A stretch of 55,164 nucleotides of DNA, taken from contig JABGYD010000057.1 in the NCBI GenBank assembly GCA_018675425.1, positions 98,339 to 153,502 of the forward strand. Direction: 5' to 3'. The DNA comes from Kordiimonadaceae bacterium. Lineage in GTDB: Bacteria; Pseudomonadota; Alphaproteobacteria; Sphingomonadales; Emcibacteraceae. The notes beneath the pieces are model-generated. The model was not told where the DNA came from and searched no databases. It was given only the letters and a program-made list of their open reading frames with translations. This document shows, piece after piece, positions 37,247 to 46,491 of the stretch; position 1 is the stretch's first letter, and each line of letters starts with the position of its first letter. A program made the position numbers and the translations under genes.

Positions 37247-38839
37247 ATGAAAAAATCAGATATTTCCATTGAGTATATTACTCACTTATTTGAAAAACCG
37301 TCTGAGTTTCAAAAATATATTATTCTTTTATCCGTCGGATTATTTTCAACATTGTCATTTGCGCCAATTTATTTTTTCCCATCCTATATTGTTGCATTTC
37401 CAGTTCTTTTAATTTTTTCTGTGAAGAGCGAAAGCTCTCAAAAAGCTTTTCTATATGGTTATATATTTGGTTTTGCGCATTTTTTTGGAGGGCTCTATTG
37501 GATAGGAAATAGTTTTGCCGTCGAGGAGTCAATTCCTGACGGGCTAGGTTACTTCATGGTAGCGTTTTTAAATCTCTACTTATCTGTCTTTCCTGGTATT
37601 GTTTCATGTGGCCTGAAACTAATTCATAAAAACCATGATTTAACTAAACACCTTTTTAATATTATATTAAGCTTTAGTATATTATGGTCCATGTCGGAGT
37701 GGTTGCGTGGATATTTATTTACTGGTTTCCCTTGGAATTTGAGTGGCTATATTCTCGGTTTTTCAGATATAATGCTTCAGTCAACTGCGGTTTGGGGAAT
37801 ATTCACGCTCGGATTTATAGTCTTACTCCTCACTTTTATTCCATTTTTAATGTTAGAGGTCCGCTATAGAATTATTGCACCATTTTTAGGTGTAGCTGCA
37901 GTTATGGGGCTATATTTTTATGGGAGTGAACGTTTATCGGGTGAAACTGAGTACGTGGAAGGCGTTAATCTACGTATTGTCCAAGCTAATATCAAACAAC
38001 AGGATAAATGGCCTTATCAAAATTGGGGTAAAAATCTAGTAACCTACATGAACCTGAGTGAAAGTGAAAATAAGAATGGAACAACCCATATTATTTGGCC
38101 AGAATCGGCAGTTATTTATTCACTTTCTGAGGAGCCTTCAAGACGTCAACTTATATCAAAAGTTTTAGGTAAGGGCGGTACTATATTTACGGGTTTTCCA
38201 CGCCGTGAACGTAGCGGTGGAAAAACAAAGCTTTATAACTCATTAATTGTAATAAATGAAGATGGAGAAAATGTTGCAACTTATGATAAAAGTCACCTTG
38301 TTCCATTTGGTGAATATATACCAGCTTTTATCAGAGCATTATTTATACCACTTGGTTTGGATAAGTTGTTTTCGGGAGGACAAGATTTTTTAGAAGGTGA
38401 AGGCCCTAAAACACTGAATATTGTAGGGTTGCCGCCTGTTGGAGTTTTGATCTGTTATGAAGTTATTTTCCCGGGCCAGATCACTGATCCGTTAGATAGA
38501 CCCGATTGGCTTCTAAATATAACGAATGACGCGTGGTACGGCGATAGTAGTGGACCCCGCCAGCACCTTCTTCAAACTCGTGTCAGAGCAATTGAGGAAG
38601 GGCTTCCAATTGTTCGTTCTGCAGGTACAGGTATCTCAGCCCTTATTGATCCCTATGGTAGAATTTTAGATCAGGTTCAGTTAAATACGCAGGGAATAAT
38701 AAGTAGTGAATTACCTGAGAAAATTCTAACTTCTACAATTTATTCTGTTTATAAGGAATGGATATTTACTTTTATGATTTTTATATTGATACTCTTAAAT
38801 TTAATATTGTTTAAAAAGAGATCTACGTTAAGAAGATAA
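37247..38839 (+). CDS. lnt: Apolipoprotein N-acyltransferase Lnt
   Basis: The 530-residue membrane enzyme has an N-terminal block of about six hydrophobic segments (roughly 25-225) and a periplasmic nitrilase domain with the Glu in IIWPESAVIYS, the Lys in YDKSHLVPFGEYIP and the Cys in VLICYEVIFPGQ, plus a last hydrophobic segment (about 500-520). It adds the third acyl chain to lipoproteins; several predicted lipoproteins are encoded in this window. It starts 5 bases after corC. Confidence 0.96.
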   Translation: MKKSDISIEYITHLFEKPSEFQKYIILLSVGLFSTLSFAPIYFFPSYIVAFPVLLIFSVKSESSQKAFLYGYIFGFAHFFGGLYWIGNSFAVEESIPDGLGYFMVAFLNLYLSVFPGIVSCGLKLIHKNHDLTKHLFNIILSFSILWSMSEWLRGYLFTGFPWNLSGYILGFSDIMLQSTAVWGIFTLGFIVLLLTFIPFLMLEVRYRIIAPFLGVAAVMGLYFYGSERLSGETEYVEGVNLRIVQANIKQQDKWPYQNWGKNLVTYMNLSESENKNGTTHIIWPESAVIYSLSEEPSRRQLISKVLGKGGTIFTGFPRRERSGGKTKLYNSLIVINEDGENVATYDKSHLVPFGEYIPAFIRALFIPLGLDKLFSGGQDFLEGEGPKTLNIVGLPPVGVLICYEVIFPGQITDPLDRPDWLLNITNDAWYGDSSGPRQHLLQTRVRAIEEGLPIVRSAGTGISALIDPYGRILDQVQLNTQGIISSELPEKILTSTIYSVYKEWIFTFMIFILILLNLILFKKRSTLRR

Positions 38840-38960
38840 AACTTGAAGTTAACTGACATCATTTATAAATCACATGTATAATTTCAAAATTAGTATCTCC
38901 TGTTTTGGAATTTGAAAGTAACTAAATATAATAAATTAGTAAGGTACCTTTAAATTGAGT

Positions 38961-39386
38961 ATGACTAAATCAACACCAAATCCTATAGATATTTATGTTG
39001 GGTCCAGATTACGCTTGAGACGGGCTTTAATTGGTATGAGCCAAGAAAAATTAGGCAATGCTCTTGAGATAACATTTCAGCAGGTTCAGAAGTATGAACG
39101 CGGAACTAATAGGATTAGCTCCAGCCGTCTATTCCAAATTTCAAGGATCCTTGATGTTTCTGTATCTTTTTTCTTCGATGATATGGACACTGAAATAATT
39201 AAACAAACAGAAGGAATGGCAGAAATTAATAAGCAGGTACTTCAAGTGGATAAACTATCCCGCAGAGAAACACTTGAGTTTGTCCGTGCCTATTATAAAA
39301 TTACTGATCCAATGGTCAGAAAAAAAATATTTGAAATGGTTAAGGCTATTGGTAATTCTGAGATTGGATCTAACAACAAAATTTAG
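38961..39386 (+). CDS. XRE-type helix-turn-helix regulator
   Basis: This 141-residue protein has PNPIDIYVGSRLRLRR and then GMSQEKLGNALEITFQQVQK, YERGTNRISSSRLFQISRIL and VSFFFDDMD, a common alphaproteobacterial XRE regulator that usually sits between lnt and metK. The ATG at 38961 is favoured over a TTG two codons upstream. Here the following genes are DUF952 and pyrD, so the usual metK is not adjacent. The target genes are unknown. Confidence 0.9.
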   Translation: MTKSTPNPIDIYVGSRLRLRRALIGMSQEKLGNALEITFQQVQKYERGTNRISSSRLFQISRILDVSVSFFFDDMDTEIIKQTEGMAEINKQVLQVDKLSRRETLEFVRAYYKITDPMVRKKIFEMVKAIGNSEIGSNNKI

Positions 39387-39454
39387 CGCTGACTAATATT
39401 TTAATAAATAAGATATATTAGATCTAAATTAGAGAGCTATTTTTTTAAGATAAA

Positions 39455-39772
39455 ATGATGATTGAAATTAATGTAATATATAAAATTTGTTCAAAGGATG
39501 AATGGAGTGTAGCGCTTAAAAAAGGTGTTTATAAGGGCTCTGCCGATGACCTTAGAGATGGCTTTATTCATTTTTCAACTTTTAATCAAGTGACGAATAC
39601 TTTGAATAAACATTATAAGGGGCAAAAAAATCTGTTAATACTTAAAGTATCTACAGAACATCTTTTTCCGTCAAAACTTAAATGGGAAATATCAAGGGAT
39701 AATCAAAAGTTTCCTCATTTATATGGTGATCTAAATCTAGTTGCTGTAATAAGTATTAATGGAATTCCTTAA
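39455..39772 (+). CDS. DUF952-family protein
   Basis: The 105-residue protein shows the DUF952 pattern: VIYKICSKDEWSVALKKGVY, then DGFIHFSTFNQV, and FPHLYGDLNLVAVISI near the C-terminus. No enzymatic function is established to my knowledge. It precedes pyrD by 34 bp in the same direction, a pairing common in alphaproteobacteria that may reflect cotranscription. Confidence 0.88.
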   Translation: MMIEINVIYKICSKDEWSVALKKGVYKGSADDLRDGFIHFSTFNQVTNTLNKHYKGQKNLLILKVSTEHLFPSKLKWEISRDNQKFPHLYGDLNLVAVISINGIP

Positions 39773-39806
39773 TATTGATAATTCAGAGGAACAGTAGAGG
39801 CGCTAA

Positions 39807-40862
39807 ATGAGTTTATATGATTTCGCCAAACCATTTCTATTTATGCTTTCAGCAGAACGTGCACATAGTTTAGCTATTTCTGCACTTAAAATTGGTATCC
39901 TTCCGCACAGGAATATTAATAATTCTAATATACTTTCTCAAAATATATGGGGATTAAATTTTCCGAACCCTATTGGACTTGCTGCTGGTTTTGATAAAAA
40001 TGCTGAAGTGTATTCTTCTATGTTAAAAAAGGGTTTTGGTTTTGTTGAAACGGGTACAGTTACGCCTTTGCCACAGTCAGGAAATACAAAGCCTCGTGTA
40101 TTTCGTTTAAAGGCGGACCAAGCAATTATAAATCGTCTTGGATTTAATAATCTCGGACTTGATTATTATACTAACCAATTAAAGAAACGCTTGAAAGAAA
40201 ACGGTATAGTTGGAGCTAATATTGGTGCCAATAAGCTTAGCAGTGATCCGGCTAATGATTATGTTATCGGGCTGGGTAGGGTTCTGGGATTAGCAGATTA
40301 TTTTACCATTAATGTTTCTTCACCAAATACACCAGGATTGCGGGCCTTGCAGGGTAAAGAGGCACTAGACGATCTACTTCTAAAACTTAAAACTCTAAGG
40401 GACGAATTTTCTGTAAATTCTAAGTCTCCACTACTTTTAAAAATTGCTCCAGATTTAAATAAATATGAATGCGAAGATATAGCAGAAATAATCTTAAAGC
40501 ATGAAATTGATGGTTTAATCATAAGTAATACCACGCTATCAAGAGAGGGACTAAAATCACAATTAAAAGACCAAGACGGCGGTCTAAGTGGTGGGCCATT
40601 ATTTGAACTTTCTACACGAGTACTATCAAATATGTATAAACTCACCAAAGGTAATGTCCCTTTGGTTGGTGTGGGTGGTATCAGCAGTGGTTTAGGAGCT
40701 TATAAAAAAATAAAAGCAGGCGCTTCTCTGGTGCAGTTATATTCTGCGCTTGTTTACCATGGTCCAGGATTAGCGTCGAAAATTGCTGATGAACTTGAGA
40801 TTTTGTTAAAAAAAGATGGCTTCAGTAATATTACTGAAGCCATCGGTTTAGATCATAAATAG
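39807..40862 (+). CDS. pyrD: Dihydroorotate dehydrogenase (quinone), class 2
   Basis: This 351-residue enzyme oxidises dihydroorotate with FMN and quinone at the inner membrane. Signatures are NPIGLAAGFDKNAE, ETGTVTPLPQSGN, PRVFRL, NRLGFNNLG, INVSSPNTPGLR with the catalytic Ser, and LVGVGGISSG for FMN phosphate. The N-terminal helical extension (about 1-45) is the membrane-association part of class 2. Its last 15 codons contain a perfect palindrome that acts in the opposite direction (see the terminator at 40808-40844). Confidence 0.97.
   Translation: MSLYDFAKPFLFMLSAERAHSLAISALKIGILPHRNINNSNILSQNIWGLNFPNPIGLAAGFDKNAEVYSSMLKKGFGFVETGTVTPLPQSGNTKPRVFRLKADQAIINRLGFNNLGLDYYTNQLKKRLKENGIVGANIGANKLSSDPANDYVIGLGRVLGLADYFTINVSSPNTPGLRALQGKEALDDLLLKLKTLRDEFSVNSKSPLLLKIAPDLNKYECEDIAEIILKHEIDGLIISNTTLSREGLKSQLKDQDGGLSGGPLFELSTRVLSNMYKLTKGNVPLVGVGGISSGLGAYKKIKAGASLVQLYSALVYHGPGLASKIADELEILLKKDGFSNITEAIGLDHK
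40808..40844 (-). terminator. Rho-independent terminator for the DsbB-like gene, inside the pyrD 3' end
   Basis: Positions 40815-40844 are a perfect 30-bp palindrome (GATGGCTTCAGTAAT and its exact complement). On the minus strand it is followed at once by seven T (40814-40808). It lies 31 bp past the stop of the leftward DsbB-like gene. On the plus strand there is no T run, so it should stop only leftward transcripts. The bases are also coding sequence of pyrD. Confidence 0.8.
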
Positions 40863-40874
40863 AGTTAAATATTT

Positions 40875-41273
40875 CTATTTGTTTTTGTTCAAAAATATAA
40901 TCCATACCTGGGCTGTAATTATACATATGGCAAAGAAGGAAAGCATCCAGCTATTAAGATACCATTGTTCACCAAAGCTAAACTCACCACGCTGAATAGC
41001 AACCCAACCTCTGAAATGTTGGTTTCCAGCAACCATTAATCCATAAAAACCAAGAATGCTCGTTATATAACGTAAAATGAAGTGACTTGTTCCCGGTAAA
41101 GTAAGAAAAATACCTAAAATAAGAATCACGGTTCTTTGTGCACGACAAAACGGACAAATATAGACGAGATCGAATATATCCATTGCCCATGTTCCTACGC
41201 CAACCAATATTGTTAGGACACCAATTAATTTAATATTCTCTAAATAGAACTCTAATTCAAATAATTTATTCAT
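40875..41273 (-). CDS. DsbB-like small membrane protein
   Basis: The 132-residue protein has four hydrophobic segments and a CxxC placed as in DsbB (VYICPFCRAQRTVILILG, about 38-55; DsbB has CxxC followed by QR). DsbB reoxidises DsbA with quinones. The second periplasmic Cys pair of classical DsbB is not present; only one other Cys occurs, in the last hydrophobic segment. It may be a minimal quinone-linked thiol oxidase or a divergent relative. It is convergent with pyrD, and its terminator lies in the pyrD coding region. Confidence 0.6.
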   Translation of the reverse strand: MNKLFELEFYLENIKLIGVLTILVGVGTWAMDIFDLVYICPFCRAQRTVILILGIFLTLPGTSHFILRYITSILGFYGLMVAGNQHFRGWVAIQRGEFSFGEQWYLNSWMLSFFAICIITAQVWIIFLNKNK

Positions 41274-41400
41274 CTCATTTTCCCTGTTAATAATTAATGT
41301 TGATAAGCCAAATTATAATACAATGTTATATCATAACAATAAAGATATTTTTCAAATCCCTGAAAAAAATATACAATCATTTAAATATATGTCAAATATT

Positions 41401-42933
41401 TCATTCTTTATTTCCTAAGATGCAAATAAAGAATGAGACTGCCGTTCCTATACATAATTGCCAAGTAAAGGCTATATTTGTCCACGATACTGGTAAGCCT
41501 AAGAGCTCAACAATATATGCCTGTTGGAGAAGGGTTGTTATAAAACCAGCAATTAAGGCTAAAATAACTGACGGTGTTGAGCCTCTGTTAGTAAAAATTA
41601 CTGTGAAATAAACACCCAGAAGTCCCGAGTATGCGAAAACCATTACAGAGAGGGCAAAGTCAATCAAAGGTAGTCCGGAATACCTTTGCCAATAGAAGCA
41701 AATAACCGACATTGCAAAAAGAATGAAACCCACTAGCCCCATTCCAATCTGTCCCGCACGCACATAGTGTATTTCGGATTTAGTGGAGCGCCTCTCGGTC
41801 CATGGTCGATAAAAATCTTGTACTAGAACCGAGGACATGGAATTAAGACCAGAATTGATAGTGGACACGGCAGCAGCTATTACTCCAACAGTAACAAGTC
41901 CCTTTAAACCGGACGGAAGTTGGTTCAAAATATAATGCATGAATATGGTAATTTTTTCACCCTTAAATTCTGAATTTATGGTTCCGCCTATCATCAAATC
42001 AGGTCTGTCGTAAAATATATACAGTGCCTGACCAACAGAAATAAATAACCAAACAATTGGAATTCCAATAATGGCAGAAACGATAAGAGCTTTGCTACCA
42101 TCTGTGTCTTTTCGGCATGTAAGAAGTCGTTGAGTAATATCTTGATCAAGGCCAAAGCTAGCAATATAAAGTAGTGTCATTCCTGTAAATATAGAAATAA
42201 GAGCGTAAGGTTTTGATAAATCAAAATTAAAGTCTAGCAGTAATAATTTATTCTGTCCTTCGGGAGTTTCAGCTAGGGCGGATATAATTTCTGGCATAGT
42301 TAAGGGTATTGTGTTTAAAAGAAAGTAAAGCACTCCAGCTGCTGATAAAACATACATAAAAAATTGCAGCAAATCGGTCCATATGATCGACCTTATACCA
42401 CCAAGAAAAGTAACGGAAAAACCAAGTATAACTAAGATTAGGGATGAAATTATAATGTTGTTAGCATCAATATTAGAAAATAAAATCATCGACACTGCAA
42501 TAGCAGCAAGATATAGGCGAGAACCGCTAGCTAAAAACCTTCCTATTATATACATTAGGCCGGCTGCACGCATGGCTCTAATGCTATATCTTTGGTTAAG
42601 AAGTTCATAAACCGTAGTCGATTTAAGAGCATAAAAGCGTGGGATTAGTGTGCGGGCAACAAAAATAGAACCAATTATTGCCGCAATGCTGGTTGCAAGA
42701 TAAGTATAATCACCCCGATAGCCCTGATCCGGTCCACCTAGAAATGTGGCTGCCGATTGAGTAGTAGCGATTACAGAAATTGCGACCACCCATGGCGCCA
42801 TATCATTACTACCCAAGAAGTAATCTTTTACGGTCTTTAATTTTATTCTGGAAAAAAACCACCCAATACTGAGAAGAAGTATTAAATAACCAATTACAAT
42901 TATCCAGTCTAAAGTTGTAAATGTCCCTGACAT
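41401..42933 (-). CDS. Sodium:solute symporter (SSS family)
   Basis: The 510-residue protein has about 13 hydrophobic segments and SSS-family motifs: an early KTVKDYFLGSNDMAPWVVA, GGIRSIIWTDLLQFFMYV and GLDQDITQRLLTCRKDTDG (the DQ-x-QR-x-L segment), and VSTINSGLNSMSSVLVQDFYRPW. It is probably a Na+-coupled importer of a sugar, amino acid or other organic solute. Substrate cannot be deduced. It is divergent from the photolyase operon with a 234-bp gap of AT-rich DNA in which I see no clear element. Confidence 0.9.
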   Translation of the reverse strand: MSGTFTTLDWIIVIGYLILLLSIGWFFSRIKLKTVKDYFLGSNDMAPWVVAISVIATTQSAATFLGGPDQGYRGDYTYLATSIAAIIGSIFVARTLIPRFYALKSTTVYELLNQRYSIRAMRAAGLMYIIGRFLASGSRLYLAAIAVSMILFSNIDANNIIISSLILVILGFSVTFLGGIRSIIWTDLLQFFMYVLSAAGVLYFLLNTIPLTMPEIISALAETPEGQNKLLLLDFNFDLSKPYALISIFTGMTLLYIASFGLDQDITQRLLTCRKDTDGSKALIVSAIIGIPIVWLFISVGQALYIFYDRPDLMIGGTINSEFKGEKITIFMHYILNQLPSGLKGLVTVGVIAAAVSTINSGLNSMSSVLVQDFYRPWTERRSTKSEIHYVRAGQIGMGLVGFILFAMSVICFYWQRYSGLPLIDFALSVMVFAYSGLLGVYFTVIFTNRGSTPSVILALIAGFITTLLQQAYIVELLGLPVSWTNIAFTWQLCIGTAVSFFICILGNKE

Positions 42934-43167
42934 GTTACCCCTATTGTTGTTTCGGTAGAGATTATATTAATATATATACGCGGTTGTCCTTAGGGTGACA
43001 ATCTTCACTTAAATAAAATATCTAAGTATTAGTTTTATTGAAAATTTTAGCTGTATAAGATATTGAATGATTGTAATATATGCTCTGGTGATTGAAAGCT
43101 TAAATAATTTTTTAGTAAAAATATTATTTCTTTTAAACCTAATAAAATTATTTGGTGTTTCTTTATT

Positions 43168-44592
43168 ATGACAAAAAATATTGTAATTCATTGGTTCCGA
43201 AAAGATTTGCGATTATTGGACAACCCAGCCCTTGTTCTAGCAGCTGAGCAGGGTAAGGTTTTACCTATTTATATTCTTGATAATGATAATGCTGGAGACC
43301 ATGCTATTGGTGCGGCAAGTAGATGTTGGCTTCATCACTCTTTAAAGTCACTAAATGCATCGCTGGGTGGTAATTTAGCGGTTTACAAGGGTAACCCCCT
43401 CGATATTTTCAAAAAAATTATTGCTATTCATGATGTTAAGGCTGTTTATTGGAACAGATGTTATGAGCCTTGGAGTATGGTGCGTGATCAAATTATCAAA
43501 GAAGATTTAAATGCAAGCGGCATTAAGGTGCAAAGTACGAATGGCTCGCTACTTTGGGAGCCATGGGAAATAAAAAAGGACGATGGTACTCCTTACAAAG
43601 TATTTACCCCGTTCTACCGCAATGGATGCCTGCAAGAAAGGTTCCCCCGAGAACCTTTGCCCGTTCCCGCTAATTTAGAATACTATAAGGATATAGACGG
43701 TTCTCTTAGTATAGATCAAATTAAGTTACTACCTGATGTCGGTTGGGATAAGAAGTTTGAACCATTTTGGACTATTGGAGAGGCGGGGGCGCAGTTGCGT
43801 TTCCAACACTTTAAAGATAAAGGCTTATCTCAATATAAAGATGGAAGAAATTTACCATCTAAACCCTATGTTTCAAGACTATCTGCTCACCTTCATTTTG
43901 GTGAAATATCTCCAAATCAACTTTGGTACGATGTTAAAAGCCTTGGGGACGATAAAAATATCGACCATTTTTGTAGTGAATTAGGGTGGCGTGAATTTTC
44001 TTACAGTCAACTTTATCATAATCCTGACTTGCCCACAAAAAACCTGCAGAAGAAATTTGACACTTTTCCCTGGTTAGAAGACCAAATATTATTAAATGCA
44101 TGGAAAACTGGACAAACAGGCGTGCCAATGGTTGACGCTGGTATGAGAGAACTCTGGCAAAGTGGGTACATGCATAATCGTGTGAGAATGATTGTAGGTT
44201 CCTTTTTGATAAAGAACTTATGTCAACATTGGCACCACGGGGAGAGATGGTTTTGGGATACATTAGTTGATGCTGACCTTGCTAATAATAGTGCAAGTTG
44301 GCAATGGGTTGCGGGCTGTGGAGCTGATGCAGCACCGTATTTTCGAATTTTTAATCCTGTTAAGCAAGGGCAAAAATTTGATCCTGAGGGGAAATATGTA
44401 CGACAATTTATTCCAGAAATTTCTTCTTTGCCTGATAAATATCTTTTCAATCCATGGGAAGCCCCAGAACATATTTTAAAAGACTCCGGTGTAAAACTGG
44501 GAGTGGATTATCCGAAACCTGTGATTAATCTAAAAGATTCTCGTAATGCTGCGCTAGAGGCTTTTCAGTCCTTAAAGCAGGATATATCATGA
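43168..44592 (+). CDS. phrA: Deoxyribodipyrimidine (CPD) photolyase, class I
   Basis: The 474-residue enzyme starts IVIHWFRKDLRLLDNPAL, the typical antenna-binding domain. The FAD-binding half has SRLSAHLHFGEISPNQLW, WREFSYSQLYHNPDLP, GQTGVPMVDAGMRELWQSGY (the Arg-Leu/Trp region), MHNRVRMIVGSFL and ADLANNSASWQWVAGCGADA. It repairs cyclobutane pyrimidine dimers using blue light. The next gene starts 4 bp before its end (ATGA), so it forms an operon with a second photolyase and a DUF2805 gene. Confidence 0.95.
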   Translation: MTKNIVIHWFRKDLRLLDNPALVLAAEQGKVLPIYILDNDNAGDHAIGAASRCWLHHSLKSLNASLGGNLAVYKGNPLDIFKKIIAIHDVKAVYWNRCYEPWSMVRDQIIKEDLNASGIKVQSTNGSLLWEPWEIKKDDGTPYKVFTPFYRNGCLQERFPREPLPVPANLEYYKDIDGSLSIDQIKLLPDVGWDKKFEPFWTIGEAGAQLRFQHFKDKGLSQYKDGRNLPSKPYVSRLSAHLHFGEISPNQLWYDVKSLGDDKNIDHFCSELGWREFSYSQLYHNPDLPTKNLQKKFDTFPWLEDQILLNAWKTGQTGVPMVDAGMRELWQSGYMHNRVRMIVGSFLIKNLCQHWHHGERWFWDTLVDADLANNSASWQWVAGCGADAAPYFRIFNPVKQGQKFDPEGKYVRQFIPEISSLPDKYLFNPWEAPEHILKDSGVKLGVDYPKPVINLKDSRNAALEAFQSLKQDIS

Positions 44593-46112
44593 GCGTACTG
44601 CGCCTTATATTAGGTGATCAGTTATCACATTCCATTTCTAGCCTTGATGATTGTGATACCTCAAAAGATATTATTTTGATGTGCGAAGTATGGGACGAAG
44701 CGACCTACGTCAAACATCATAAAAAAAAGATAGCTTTTTTATTCTCAGCCATGCGCCATTTTGCAATAGAATTGGAGCAATTGAATTATAAAGTAGAATA
44801 TACAAAACTTGATGATGAAAATAATGCAAATTCCTTCAGCGGTGAGGTTAGCCGTGCATTGAAGAGGAGTGCCATTAATCGTATTATAATTACTCACCCT
44901 GGTGAGTATCGCGTATTGAAAGAAATGTTGGGTTGGGAGAAAGAATTTGGTATACCCGTTGAAATCAAGGTGGATAACCGCTTCTTATGTACGTTAGAAA
45001 ATTTTGCTGATTGGACGATAGGTCGCAAACAATTACGAATGGAATACTTTTATCGTGAAATACGAAAGGAGTATTCCATTTTGATGGAAGATAGCGGTCC
45101 AATTGGTGGTCAATGGAATTATGACGCTGAAAATCGCAAACCCCCCAAAGATGGACTTAATATTCCCAGACCCTATTCTAATGAAATAGATGCTATAACG
45201 AACGGTGTCATTGACCTTGTTAAAGATTTTTTTCCCGACCATTTCGGCGATTTAGAGCCTTTTTACTTTGCTGTCACCCGGGATCAAGCACTTCAGGCAT
45301 TAGAATTATTCATCGAGAAGCGTCTTAGTCAATTTGGGGATTATCAAGATGCGATGATTGAAGGTGAACCGTGGATGTATCACTCGCATATTGGTTTTTA
45401 TTTAAATTGTGGTTTATTGTTACCTTTAGAGTGTGCAATGGCGGCTGAAAATGCTTATCACCAAAAAAAAGTCCCACTTAATGCTGCGGAAGGTTTTATC
45501 CGACAAATAATTGGTTGGAGGGAATATGTGCGCGGTATTTACTGGCTAAAAATGCCTGAATATGCCGAAGAAAACTTTTTTGAGGCTAAACGCGACTTAC
45601 CCAATTTTTATTGGACGGCTAACACCAAAATGAATTGTTTGCGGCAATCTGTAATAGAAACAAAAGAGAATGCCTATGCACATCATATACAGCGACTTAT
45701 GGTACTTGGTAATTTTACACTTTTGGCAGGTATTGATCCAAAGCAGGTGAATGAGTGGTTTTTAACCGTATATGCTGATGCTTATGAATGGGTTGAGCTA
45801 CCAAATGTTTCTGGAATGGCTCTATTTGCTGATGGTGGCTACTTGGCGAGCAAGCCATATGCTGCAGGAGGGAATTATATTGATAAAATGTCTGATTATT
45901 GCAAAAAATGTAGTTATAAGGTTAAAAAGAAGACTGGCTCAGATGCCTGTCCTTTTAATTACTTATATTGGGACTTTTTGGCTAGAAATCGAAAAAAACT
46001 TCAAAATAATTATCGAGTTGGTATGATGTATAAAATTTATGATCGGATGGATGATAATAAAAAGCAGACTATTAGTAATGATAGCCAACTTTTTTTAGAG
46101 AGTGAAAAATGA
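44589..46112 (+). CDS. phrB: Iron-sulfur bacterial (6-4) photolyase/cryptochrome, PhrB type
   Basis: The 507-residue protein begins MSVLRLILGDQLSHSISSL, the start of the FeS-BCP family. Four Cys sit at 350 (KMNCLRQ), 438 and 441 (YCKKC) and 454 (DACPF). These residue numbers are exactly those I recall for the [4Fe-4S] ligands of Agrobacterium PhrB, a protein of the same length. FAD-binding segments include GFIRQIIGWREYVRGIYW and NVSGMALFADGGYLASKPYA. It should repair (6-4) photoproducts in light, with a lumazine-type antenna in characterised members. Stop-start overlaps with both neighbours show an operon. Confidence 0.95.
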   Translation: MSVLRLILGDQLSHSISSLDDCDTSKDIILMCEVWDEATYVKHHKKKIAFLFSAMRHFAIELEQLNYKVEYTKLDDENNANSFSGEVSRALKRSAINRIIITHPGEYRVLKEMLGWEKEFGIPVEIKVDNRFLCTLENFADWTIGRKQLRMEYFYREIRKEYSILMEDSGPIGGQWNYDAENRKPPKDGLNIPRPYSNEIDAITNGVIDLVKDFFPDHFGDLEPFYFAVTRDQALQALELFIEKRLSQFGDYQDAMIEGEPWMYHSHIGFYLNCGLLLPLECAMAAENAYHQKKVPLNAAEGFIRQIIGWREYVRGIYWLKMPEYAEENFFEAKRDLPNFYWTANTKMNCLRQSVIETKENAYAHHIQRLMVLGNFTLLAGIDPKQVNEWFLTVYADAYEWVELPNVSGMALFADGGYLASKPYAAGGNYIDKMSDYCKKCSYKVKKKTGSDACPFNYLYWDFLARNRKKLQNNYRVGMMYKIYDRMDDNKKQTISNDSQLFLESEK

Positions 46113-46330
46113 CATTAAAAACTAATAATCAATTGACAGAATCTCAGGTTAGTGAAGTTATTCAAATGGCCCTATCTGATCAAATATCTTTCAAAAATAT
46201 TAAGTTGCAATATGGGCTTGCCGAAAAGGATGTAAAGGTTCTTATGCGAACAAACTTAAAGGCAGGATCTTACAGGGCCTGGCGTAAAAGAATTCGAGAT
46301 TTTGGGTCTCGCCGAGAGCATTATAAATAA
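46109..46330 (+). CDS. DUF2805 protein of the photolyase operon
   Basis: The 73-residue protein has VSEVIQMALSDQISFKNIKL and then YGLAEKDVKVLMRTNLKAGSY, RAWRKRIR and GSRREHYK, the whole DUF2805/TIGR03643 pattern. It looks like a small helix-turn-helix-like domain with a basic tail, so nucleic-acid binding is possible. Function is not established as far as I know. The gene starts 4 bp inside phrB. The family commonly neighbours photolyase genes, so a role in photorepair is inferred. Confidence 0.88.
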   Translation: MTLKTNNQLTESQVSEVIQMALSDQISFKNIKLQYGLAEKDVKVLMRTNLKAGSYRAWRKRIRDFGSRREHYK

Positions 46331-46491
46331 TTTAATTCGGTTTCAGACTAATAAATTATTAATTTCAAATAATGAATAAATCATTGAAATTACATCATAA
46401 AAAATTGAATGAATTTTATTTTACTTTCATGGATACTTTTAATATTTTACATTAATTGGTAATAAATAATTTTTATTAGGAATAAAAGCAG

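Noticed and set aside
46361-46391. AATTTC...AATGA-ATAAA-TCATT-GAAATT hairpin after the photolyase operon
   Set aside because: The stem needs a 4-base bulge, is nearly all A-T and has no T tract after it; not enough to call a terminator.
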